Translations under genes and position numbers: made by a program
Assembly: GCA_021784755.1 (NCBI GenBank)
Contig: JAJYHM010000042.1
Location: forward strand, 50,312-114,311
Length of the DNA stretch: 64,000 nt
DNA from: Pseudomonadota bacterium
GTDB taxonomy: Bacteria; Pseudomonadota; Gammaproteobacteria; Acidiferrobacterales; Acidiferrobacteraceae
Reading direction: 5' to 3'
The notes under the pieces: generated by a model
The model's database searches: none
The model's input: the letters and a program-made list of their open reading frames with translations, nothing else
What the model was told of the DNA's origin: nothing
In this document: in pieces, positions 57,335 to 64,000 of the stretch
Position numbering within the stretch: position 1 is the stretch's first letter
How the letters are laid out: every line of letters starts with the position of its first letter

Positions 57335-58261
57335 ATGAGAAACGTGACGTTGCGCCAATTGGAGATACTGCGGATGTTGGCGGCCACCAGCTCCTACACG
57401 AAGGCCGCCGCGCGCTTGAACCTCACGCAGTCGGCGGTCTACCTGCAGGTGCGCAAGCTCGAGCAGGAAATCGGTCTGCCGGTCACGGAGCAGGTGGGGA
57501 AGAAGGTCTTCCTTACCGACGGCGGCGAGGAGGTTCTGCGCTATGGGCAACGGATAGGGGAGGAACTCGAGGGGCTCGCCCGCTCTCTCGAGCATTTGCG
57601 GGGCGTGGACCAAGGGCAGCTGCGCATCGCTGTCACCTCCGCGGTCAATGCCTTTGCGGTGGAGATGCTCGCCCGTTTTCTGGATCAGCATCCCCAAGTG
57701 AATATCCGCCTCAATATCGCCAATCGCAAGGAGGTGCTGGCGAGCCTGGAGCGCAATGACGTCGACATGGCCGTCATGGGGGAACCGCCGCAATCCCTGG
57801 ATCTGGTGGCGCTACCCTTTCATCGCAATGATCTCATCGTCATAGCCGCTGGCAACCACCCCTGGGTCAGGCGTTCGAACATCCCGCAAAGTGAGCTGGT
57901 GCGGGAAAGCTTCGTCTTGCGTGAACAGGGATCCGGTACGCGCGAGACGGTGTTGCGCTATTTTTCTGAAAAGGGCTTAAGCGTGCGGGAGGGGGTGGTC
58001 ATGAACAGTAACGAGGCCATCAAGCAGGCGGTGAAGGTGGGTATGGGAGTTGCGGTGGTCGCGCGCCATAGCGTCTTGGTGAAAATCGAATCCGGTTATT
58101 TGCGGGAACTGTCGGTGGAGGGCTTCCCGCTGCGACGCGCCTGGCATCTCGTGCACCGCAAAGGCAAGCGGCTGGCCCCCGCGCCGCTCGCCTTCAAGAA
58201 CTTCCTGATCGAGCATCAATACGCGAGAACCGCGGACGAGCAAACCCAGGTTTTGCCTTGA
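57335..58261 (+). CDS. cbbR: LysR-type RuBisCO operon regulator CbbR
   Basis: 308-residue LysR regulator, the usual activator of CO2-fixation operons. The N-terminal winged helix-turn-helix is TLRQLEILRMLAATSSYTKAAARLNLTQSAV-like (residues 3-34), with the linker QVRKLEQEIGLPVTEQ; the C-terminal co-inducer domain carries REQGSGTRETVLRYF and NSNEAIKQAVKVGMGVAVV. Divergence from cbbM, with palindromes in the gap, supports the name. ATG 57335 has GAGGGAAAGG before it; a longer frame upstream starts at 57287 without support. It probably senses ribulose bisphosphate or another metabolite. Confidence 0.94.
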   Translation: MRNVTLRQLEILRMLAATSSYTKAAARLNLTQSAVYLQVRKLEQEIGLPVTEQVGKKVFLTDGGEEVLRYGQRIGEELEGLARSLEHLRGVDQGQLRIAVTSAVNAFAVEMLARFLDQHPQVNIRLNIANRKEVLASLERNDVDMAVMGEPPQSLDLVALPFHRNDLIVIAAGNHPWVRRSNIPQSELVRESFVLREQGSGTRETVLRYFSEKGLSVREGVVMNSNEAIKQAVKVGMGVAVVARHSVLVKIESGYLRELSVEGFPLRRAWHLVHRKGKRLAPAPLAFKNFLIEHQYARTADEQTQVLP

Positions 58262-58420
58262 ACGCCGCCGCTTGCGCCCGTGTCGAAAGCGATAGCGCAG
58301 GCCCGAGTCCGGCACCAATTCTTGGCGGGACCTTTGAGGGTGCAAGCCGTCTGGCGACCGATGGCGACAATTGCGGGAGGCCGCCACAATACGGTCTTTT
58401 GTGATCAGAGGAGGTGTCGA

Positions 58421-59293
58421 ATGCGTATCGGATTTGTGGGGCTGGGAGCCATGGGGCGCGGCTTGGCGGGGCGTCTGGCCGGTGCGGGACACACGGTGCG
58501 TGCCTGGAGCCGCAGCGCACGATCGCGCGATCTGATCCCTGAGGGGGTCGTGGTGGTGCCGAAGCCCTTGGACCTCGCCGACAGCGAGGTGCTGATCTCC
58601 ATGCTCGCGCACGATGGCGCGGTGCGTGCGGTGTTTCTGGCCGAAGGACTCCTCGCGGCTCTCGCGCCGGGCACGATCCACATCAACATGGCCACAGTCT
58701 CGGTGGATCTTGCGCGCGATCTCGCCAAGCTTCATGAGGCGCGCGGCGCAGCCTACGTCGCCAGTCCCGTTTTGGGGCGCCCCGATGCGGCGGCCGAGGG
58801 CCGCTTGCATCTGCTGGTCGCGGGGCCGGCGGCGGCGATCACGCGGCTCGAGGAGCTATGGGCGGTGCTCGGCCAGCGGGTGTGGCGTTTTGGCGAGCGG
58901 CCGGAGAGCGCCAATGCCGTGAAGATCGCCACCAATCTGACGCTTGCCTGTGCGATCGAGGCCATGGGAGAGGCCGCGGGACTGGCCGGCGCCTACGGGG
59001 TGGAGGCGGGTCCCTACCTGGACATGCTCACCCAGACCTTGTTTTCGTCGCCTGCCTTCAAGCTGTATGGAGCGCTTATCGCCGAGGATCGATTCGAGCC
59101 ACCCGGTTTCCGCTTGGCGCTCGGTCTGAAGGACGTGAATTTGGCGCTCGAGGCCGGTGCGGAGGCGGCCATGCCCTTACCCTTCGGGGCCGTATTGCGC
59201 GACCGCTTCCTGGATTGCGTGGCGCATGGCGAAGAGGGGCGCGACTGGTGCGCCCTAGTCATGGCCGGGCGTCGTCAGGCGGGCCGCGCTTGA
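58421..59293 (+). CDS. Beta-hydroxyacid dehydrogenase family (3-hydroxyisobutyrate dehydrogenase-like)
   Basis: 290-residue NAD(P)-binding dehydrogenase. The Rossmann start is GFVGLGAMGRGLAGRLAG, the conserved AYVASPVLGRPDAAAEGRL segment follows, and the catalytic Lys is in ANAVKIATNL. The family includes 3-hydroxyisobutyrate, tartronate semialdehyde, glyoxylate/succinic semialdehyde and 6-phosphogluconate-like enzymes. The substrate is undetermined; glyoxylate reduction is attractive next to RuBisCO because of photorespiratory glycolate, but this is only an idea. AGAGGAGG lies 6 bases before ATG 58421. It follows cbbR by 159 bases. Confidence 0.85.
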   Translation: MRIGFVGLGAMGRGLAGRLAGAGHTVRAWSRSARSRDLIPEGVVVVPKPLDLADSEVLISMLAHDGAVRAVFLAEGLLAALAPGTIHINMATVSVDLARDLAKLHEARGAAYVASPVLGRPDAAAEGRLHLLVAGPAAAITRLEELWAVLGQRVWRFGERPESANAVKIATNLTLACAIEAMGEAAGLAGAYGVEAGPYLDMLTQTLFSSPAFKLYGALIAEDRFEPPGFRLALGLKDVNLALEAGAEAAMPLPFGAVLRDRFLDCVAHGEEGRDWCALVMAGRRQAGRA

Positions 59294-59353
59294 GGGGCGT
59301 GGTGGGGTTTCTGACCCCCGCACCTCTTCGCGGCGTGCGGTGTGTGACGGCCG

Positions 59354-61255
59354 TCAGGGATCGGTGGGGGGTTGCTGGATCCGTTGAGGGAGTTCGACGA
59401 TGTCGCCTAGTTCCATCACTTGATTGGCTGGCAGACGAAAAAAATCGATGGCGGTGGCGGAAGCTTTCAACATGACCGCAAAGAGTCTCTGGCGCCACAA
59501 GCTGAGCGAACCGCCTGCCTTGGGTAGGATGTGCTGGCGTGAAACAAAGTAGGTGGTGTCGGCCGGGTTCCAGTGAAAGGGCAGGTTAGCCGCCCCCAAG
59601 ACCTCGGGGATGTCCGGTTGTTCCATGAAGCCGTAGCGGGCGGTAAGACCGTAGATGCCCTCACCATAGTCGCGGATCGTGGTGCGCTCGGCGCGCGGCA
59701 CACGGGGCGTGGTCTCGAACTGGATCGTCAGGATGACGACGCGCTCGTGTAGGACTTTGTTGTGTTTGAGATTATGCAGGAGGGTGTGGGGGATGCCGCC
59801 GACGCGAACGGTGAGAAAGACCGCCGTTCCGGGTACTCGGTCGATGGGGCTCACCGCCATCATGCCGAGGAAGTCGGGTATCGAGAGCGCGGAGGGCGCG
59901 AGCGCCTGTGAGAGCAGCTTGCGTCCGCGACGCCATGTGGACATCAGAGTGAAGACCACGACGCCGATAGAGACCGGCACCCATCCACCATCCACGAATT
60001 TAAAGACATTGGCGCCGAAAAAGACCCCGTCCAGGAGGCCGAAGAAGCCGCAAAAGAGGCTGGCCTTCCAGATTGGCCAGCGCCAGTTCTCGCGGGCCAC
60101 GAAAAAGACCAGGATGGTCGTAAAGAGCATGGTGCCCGTCACCGCCGTGCCATAGGCGAAGCTCAGGGCGTTGGAGGACTTGAAGGCCAGGATGATGAGG
60201 ATGACGCTGATCATCAAGACCCAGTTCAGTCCGGGCAGATAGATCTGGCCCCGCTCGGCCGCCGAGGTGTGCCGTATCGTAAGTCGTGGCAGATAGCCGA
60301 GCATGGAGGCCTGACGCGTAGCCGAATAGGCCCCAGTGATGATCGATTGCGAGGCGATGACGGTGGCAATCCCCGACACCACTACCATGGGGATCGTGGC
60401 CCAATGCGGAAACATCTCGAAAAACGGGTTCTTGGCGGCCGCGGGGTGGAGGATGAGCAGAGCCCCTTGGCCAAGATAATTGAAGGCGAGGGACGGCAGT
60501 ACCACAAAATACCAAGCGAGGCGGATCGGGCGGGCCCCGAAGTGCCCCATGTCGGCATACAGGGCCTCGGCGCCCGTCACCGCCAATACCACCGCCCCGA
60601 GGATGGTGAAACCCCCGACGCCGTGATTCATGAGCATATGCAAGCCAAGCCACGGATCGAGGGCGCGCAGCACGGAGGGGTTCTGCACGACCCATCCGAG
60701 GCCTGATGCAAACAGGAGCAGGAACCAGGCGAGCATGGCCGGACCGAAGAGGCGGCTTATGGTCCCGGTCCCGCGTCTTTGAATCCAGAAGAGACCGACG
60801 ATGATACCGACCGATAGGGGGACCACGAAGGGTGTGAACCGCGTCGACGCGACCTCCATGCCTTGCAGCGCCGATAGGACCGAGATCGCGGGGGTCACGG
60901 CGCCGTCTCCATAGAAGAGCGCGGCCCCAAGGAGTCCAAGAGCAAATATGACCCAGCGGCCACGCGAGCCTTCGGGTGTGGCGCGGGCGGCAAGTGCCGT
61001 GAGGACCATGATGCCGCCCTCGCCGTGTTCGTCCGCGCGCATGACGAACCAGGCGTATTTGACCGCCACGATCAGGATCAGCGCCCAGAGGATGAGCGAC
61101 AAGATGGCAAGCAGGTGAGCGGGCGTCGTCGAGATCGACAGCGCGCTCAGGCAGGCGCTCACGGTATAGAGGGGGCTTGTGCCGATATCGCCGAATACGA
61201 CACCGAGCGTGGCCATGGCAAGCCAGGGGAGCGCTGCTTTGCTGTCATCCTTCAT
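59354..61255 (-). CDS. kup: Potassium uptake transporter Kup
   Basis: Proton-coupled potassium symporter in the inner membrane, useful at low pH. The 633-residue protein has the KUP signature GVVFGDIGTSPLYT at the first helix, about 12 helices, then a cytoplasmic C-terminal domain of about 200 residues. Other family text includes YGDGAVTPAISVLSALQGMEV and FNYLGQGALL. ATG 61255 is chosen to match the usual start before the first helix; the frame is open to 61333. It ends 60 bases from the convergent dehydrogenase gene. Confidence 0.94.
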   Translation of the reverse strand: MKDDSKAALPWLAMATLGVVFGDIGTSPLYTVSACLSALSISTTPAHLLAILSLILWALILIVAVKYAWFVMRADEHGEGGIMVLTALAARATPEGSRGRWVIFALGLLGAALFYGDGAVTPAISVLSALQGMEVASTRFTPFVVPLSVGIIVGLFWIQRRGTGTISRLFGPAMLAWFLLLFASGLGWVVQNPSVLRALDPWLGLHMLMNHGVGGFTILGAVVLAVTGAEALYADMGHFGARPIRLAWYFVVLPSLAFNYLGQGALLILHPAAAKNPFFEMFPHWATIPMVVVSGIATVIASQSIITGAYSATRQASMLGYLPRLTIRHTSAAERGQIYLPGLNWVLMISVILIILAFKSSNALSFAYGTAVTGTMLFTTILVFFVARENWRWPIWKASLFCGFFGLLDGVFFGANVFKFVDGGWVPVSIGVVVFTLMSTWRRGRKLLSQALAPSALSIPDFLGMMAVSPIDRVPGTAVFLTVRVGGIPHTLLHNLKHNKVLHERVVILTIQFETTPRVPRAERTTIRDYGEGIYGLTARYGFMEQPDIPEVLGAANLPFHWNPADTTYFVSRQHILPKAGGSLSLWRQRLFAVMLKASATAIDFFRLPANQVMELGDIVELPQRIQQPPTDP

Positions 61256-61626
61256 GCGCAGATCGAACCCGAGGTAGAGACCCGCTGGGCGGGGCGTAGC
61301 CGCGCATGATAGCGAGTCGGGCGCGCATATCAAAGCCTGCCCGAAGAGTTGGGGCCGCGCACTGCAGTCTGTGCAGTGCGATTTTCAGGTCGCGTGGCCG
61401 TGTGCGTCCCGCGTGGTGCCGCGCGCAAAAGACCTTGGGCGCGGCTTGCCTGCACGTAAAGAGGCGTGTCTTCGCCGTTCGCGTCCCCCGCCCCCGCAGA
61501 ACCTCTCTGGGTTTCCTTCAAGGCTATGGGCCGTGTTGAACGGGCACGCGCAGGCCTCCCAGAGGGCCCCGGGGGGTCTTTGGGATCAGCGGGCCGCTCG
61601 TGACCGTTCAGACCCAAACGACTGTC
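61256..61626. other. 371-bp region between ppsA and kup
   Basis: No supported gene. It should hold the ppsA 3' end and the kup promoter. It contains the inverted repeat listed separately; nothing else is identified. Confidence 0.45.
61358..61380. repeat. Perfect 9-bp inverted repeat upstream of kup
   Basis: CGCACTGCA-GTCTG-TGCAGTGCG, about 100 bases before the kup ATG. It may be an operator for kup or a stem downstream of ppsA; on the plus strand ATTTTC follows. Confidence 0.5.
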
Positions 61627-64000
61627 TCATCGGGCCTCTGCGTCCGTATGCGGGGGCGACGACTCCTCGCGTGGGGAGCGGCCGAGCCGTTTTTCGGTCT
61701 CCAGGACCTGGCGCGTGACGGGTAGGACGGCATCGGGGTTCAGACTCATGGAGTCGATCCCGATCTCGACTAGGAAGTCGGCGATTTCGGGGTAGTCGGA
61801 TGGTGCCTGACCGCAGAGCCCCGAGTAGCGTCCGTTGCGACGACAACCCTCGACGGCGAGCCGGATCATGGCCTTGACACCCGGATCGCGCTCGTCGTAG
61901 GAGGAGGCGACGATCGCGGAGTCGCGGTCGACGCCCAGGGTCAGTTGGGTCAGGTCGTTGCTGCCTATGGAGAATCCGTCGAAGTCGCGCGCGAAGGCAT
62001 CGATCGAAAGGACGTTATTTGGGATCTCGCACATGAGGTACAGGGCGAGCCCGTTCTCCCCGCGTTTGAGCCCAAGCTCGGCAAGCCGCGCCACGACCTC
62101 TTTTCCCTCCTGCACGCGGCGACAGAAGGGGATCATAATGAGGACGTTCTTCAAGCCCATGTCCTCGCGCACCCGTCGCAAGGCTGCGCACTCGAGCGCA
62201 AACCCATCGGCGTAGCGCGGATGGACATAGCGCGCCGCCCCGCGGAACCCGAGCATCGGATTGTCTTCGATCGGCTCGAAGGCGCGCCCTCCGATCAAGG
62301 CGGCGTATTCGTTGCTCTTGAAGTCCGAGAGGCGCACGACGACGGGCTTGGGGTAGAAGGCGGCGGCGATGGTGGCGATGCCCTCCGAGAGGCACTCGAC
62401 GAAGAAATGCGCGGGGCTCGCATAGCCGCGGGTGCGGCGGGCAATCTCCCGCGCGGCCTCGGGGTCTGCGACCCGCTCCGGGTGCGCGATCGCCATGGGG
62501 TGGATGCCGATCGCCTCGTTGATGATGAACTCCATGCGCGCAAGCCCCACGCCGTCATTGGGTAGGCGGCTCACCTTGAAGGCAGCGGCCGGGTTCCCGA
62601 TATTGATCATGATGCGGGTCGCCGGCCGCGCAAGCGCGCTTAGGTCCGTGCGCGCAATGTCGAAGGGCAGGGCACCCTGGTACACGCGCCCGGTCTCGCC
62701 TTGCGCACACGACACAGTCACCTCCGCGCCGGTCATCAGATGCTCGAAGCCGCTCTCCACGCCGACTACGGCCGGCACTCCGAGTTCGCGTGCGACGATC
62801 GCGGCATGGCATGTGCGTCCGCCGCGACGCGTGACGATAGCCGCCGCCCGCGCCATGATGGGTTCCCAGTCCGGGGTCGTGTCGGTGGCAACCAACACCT
62901 CGCCGTCCTTGAAGTCGCTGATCTGCTCGCGATCACCGATGACGTGGACTCGGCCCACGCCGATGCGCGCGCCCACCGCGCGTCCAGTGGCCAACACGGT
63001 GCTCTCGCCCTTCAGGCGGTATTCCTCGAGGAGCGTGCCCGAGGCGCGCGAGATCACGGTCTCGGGGCGCGCCTGGACGAGGTATAAGGCACCGTCTTCT
63101 CCATCGAGGGCCCATTCCATATCCATGGGCAGCGCGTGTCCGGCCTTTTCGCTGGTGTAACGTTCGACCGTGGCCGCGACATCGGCGAGCGTCAGCACTT
63201 GATCATCCGTAAGGCAGAACCTGTCGCGGTCGTCGCGCGCCACATCGACGGTTTCGGTCGTCGCGGCCGATTCCGTAGGGGCATAGACGGTCTTGATGGC
63301 CTTCGTCCCGAGCGTCCGGCGCAGCACGGCGCGCAGGCCCGCCTCGAGTGTCGGCTTGAAGACGTAAAACTCGTCCGGTCCCACGACCCCCTGGACTACG
63401 GTCTCGCCAAGCCCATAGGACCCGGTGATGAACACGACATCCCGAAACCCCGATTCTGTATCGAGCGAGAACATGACGCCCGAGGCGGCCAGGTCGGAGC
63501 GCACCATTTTCATGACGCCGACCGAGAGGGCCGCGTCGGAGGGGCTGAGCCCCTGCGCGAGCCGATAATGGATGGCGCGGTCATTGAAGAGGCTCGCAAA
63601 GCAGCGTACGCAGGCATCGATCAGGGCGTCTTCCCCGCGGATCGCGAGATAACTGTCGTGTTGTCCGGCGAAGCTTGCGGTGGGCAGATCCTCGGCGGTG
63701 GCCGAGGAGCGCACTGCAAGCGAGACCGTGTCCCCATATTGCGCCTTGAGGCGCCCATAGGCACCGAGGATGGCGGCGCGTATGTCTGGCGGCAGCGGTG
63801 TCTGCAGGAAGAGCGCGCGCGCCGCCTGCGCCCGTCGGGCGAGATCGGTGACGTCCTGGGGGTCGAGCCCATCGAACAGGGCGCGCAGGGCCGGCTCGCC
63901 GCCGGCTGCCGCAAGGTGGGCGCGGTAGCTCTCGGTCGTGACCGCGAAACCGTTGGGGACACGGACCCCGCGGGGCGTCAAGTGACGGTAGAGCTCCCCG
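61627..64000 (-). CDS. ppsA: Phosphoenolpyruvate synthase, 5' end cut by window edge
   Basis: Converts pyruvate and ATP to phosphoenolpyruvate, AMP and phosphate, supplying gluconeogenesis. About 790 residues are visible and the frame runs to the window end in GELYRH before LTPRGVRVPNGFAVT, so only about 15-25 N-terminal residues are missing. ATP-grasp text includes DLPTASFAGQHDSYL and YGLGETVVQGVVGPDEFYVF. The phosphohistidine is in RGGRTCHAAIVAREL and the C-terminal PEP domain has GFRGAARYVHP and the acid-base Cys in SGLCGQAPSDYPE. The TTG at 63981 is inside the conserved region and is not the start. Confidence 0.95.
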   Translation of the reverse strand, partial: GELYRHLTPRGVRVPNGFAVTTESYRAHLAAAGGEPALRALFDGLDPQDVTDLARRAQAARALFLQTPLPPDIRAAILGAYGRLKAQYGDTVSLAVRSSATAEDLPTASFAGQHDSYLAIRGEDALIDACVRCFASLFNDRAIHYRLAQGLSPSDAALSVGVMKMVRSDLAASGVMFSLDTESGFRDVVFITGSYGLGETVVQGVVGPDEFYVFKPTLEAGLRAVLRRTLGTKAIKTVYAPTESAATTETVDVARDDRDRFCLTDDQVLTLADVAATVERYTSEKAGHALPMDMEWALDGEDGALYLVQARPETVISRASGTLLEEYRLKGESTVLATGRAVGARIGVGRVHVIGDREQISDFKDGEVLVATDTTPDWEPIMARAAAIVTRRGGRTCHAAIVARELGVPAVVGVESGFEHLMTGAEVTVSCAQGETGRVYQGALPFDIARTDLSALARPATRIMINIGNPAAAFKVSRLPNDGVGLARMEFIINEAIGIHPMAIAHPERVADPEAAREIARRTRGYASPAHFFVECLSEGIATIAAAFYPKPVVVRLSDFKSNEYAALIGGRAFEPIEDNPMLGFRGAARYVHPRYADGFALECAALRRVREDMGLKNVLIMIPFCRRVQEGKEVVARLAELGLKRGENGLALYLMCEIPNNVLSIDAFARDFDGFSIGSNDLTQLTLGVDRDSAIVASSYDERDPGVKAMIRLAVEGCRRNGRYSGLCGQAPSDYPEIADFLVEIGIDSMSLNPDAVLPVTRQVLETEKRLGRSPREESSPPHTDAEAR

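Noticed and set aside
1..64000. CRISPR arrays, tRNA or rRNA genes, prophage
   Set aside because: No regular direct repeats, no tRNA T-loop-like segments in the gaps, and no phage-type genes were seen; the only mobile element is the single IS.

Overview
The window is GC-rich, almost fully coding DNA from the chromosome of a chemolithoautotrophic gammaproteobacterium, most like an acidophilic sulfur oxidiser of the Acidiferrobacter type. That placement is inference. It rests on a periplasmic tetrathionate hydrolase of the Acidithiobacillus kind, a form II RuBisCO with its CbbQ/CbbO activase and a divergent CbbR, a bo3-type quinol oxidase, and E. coli-like gene order at the left end. I see no tRNA, rRNA, CRISPR array or prophage.

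Layout. 1-2.6 kb: gloB (cut by the left edge), then a YafS-like methyltransferase, rnhA and dnaQ. 2.6-6.8 kb: an MFS transporter, an alpha/beta hydrolase and a GGDEF protein with a decayed EAL domain. 7.3-11.2 kb: a nirB-nirD-ybiB operon behind a sequence matching a sigma-54 promoter. 11.4-13.1 kb: a 57-residue membrane protein, a BI-1/YccA-type membrane protein and a single-haem cytochrome resembling one half of thiosulfate dehydrogenase TsdA.

13.1-43.9 kb is a 31-kb storage-carbohydrate island. It holds glgA, a dienelactone-hydrolase-family gene, glk, 6-phosphogluconate dehydrogenase, pgi, glgC, a GH57 glycosidase, malQ, glgP, glgB, glgE, a treS-maltokinase fusion, glgX, treZ and treY. Together they encode classical GlgC-GlgA synthesis, the trehalose-to-glucan route (TreS, Mak, GlgE, GlgB), glycogen breakdown (GlgP, GlgX, MalQ) and glucan-to-trehalose conversion (TreY, TreZ). 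Glycogen and trehalose can therefore be interconverted in both directions. A 1.3-kb ISAzo13-type insertion sequence sits between malQ and glgP. It splits an 82-residue membrane-protein gene whose frame can be restored exactly by removing the element and one copy of its 4-bp target duplication.

44-52.5 kb: a PNPOx-like protein, cyoABCD quinol oxidase, a multi-span membrane protein resembling haem A synthase, tetrathionate hydrolase and an NTF2-like protein. 52.6-58.3 kb: cbbM-cbbQ-cbbO with divergent cbbR, and two strong stem-loops between cbbM and cbbQ. 58.4-64 kb: a beta-hydroxyacid dehydrogenase, the potassium transporter kup and phosphoenolpyruvate synthase (cut by the right edge).

The genes fit one physiology: sulfur compounds and quinol oxidation supply energy, RuBisCO fixes carbon, phosphoenolpyruvate synthase, Pgi and GlgC direct it to glucan, and glucan and trehalose act as reserve and compatible solute. 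No clearly new defence or mobile system was found. The best leads are the sigma-54 nir promoter, the IS-broken gene, the TsdA-like cytochrome, the CtaA-like protein beside the quinol oxidase, and the structured RNA between cbbM and cbbQ.
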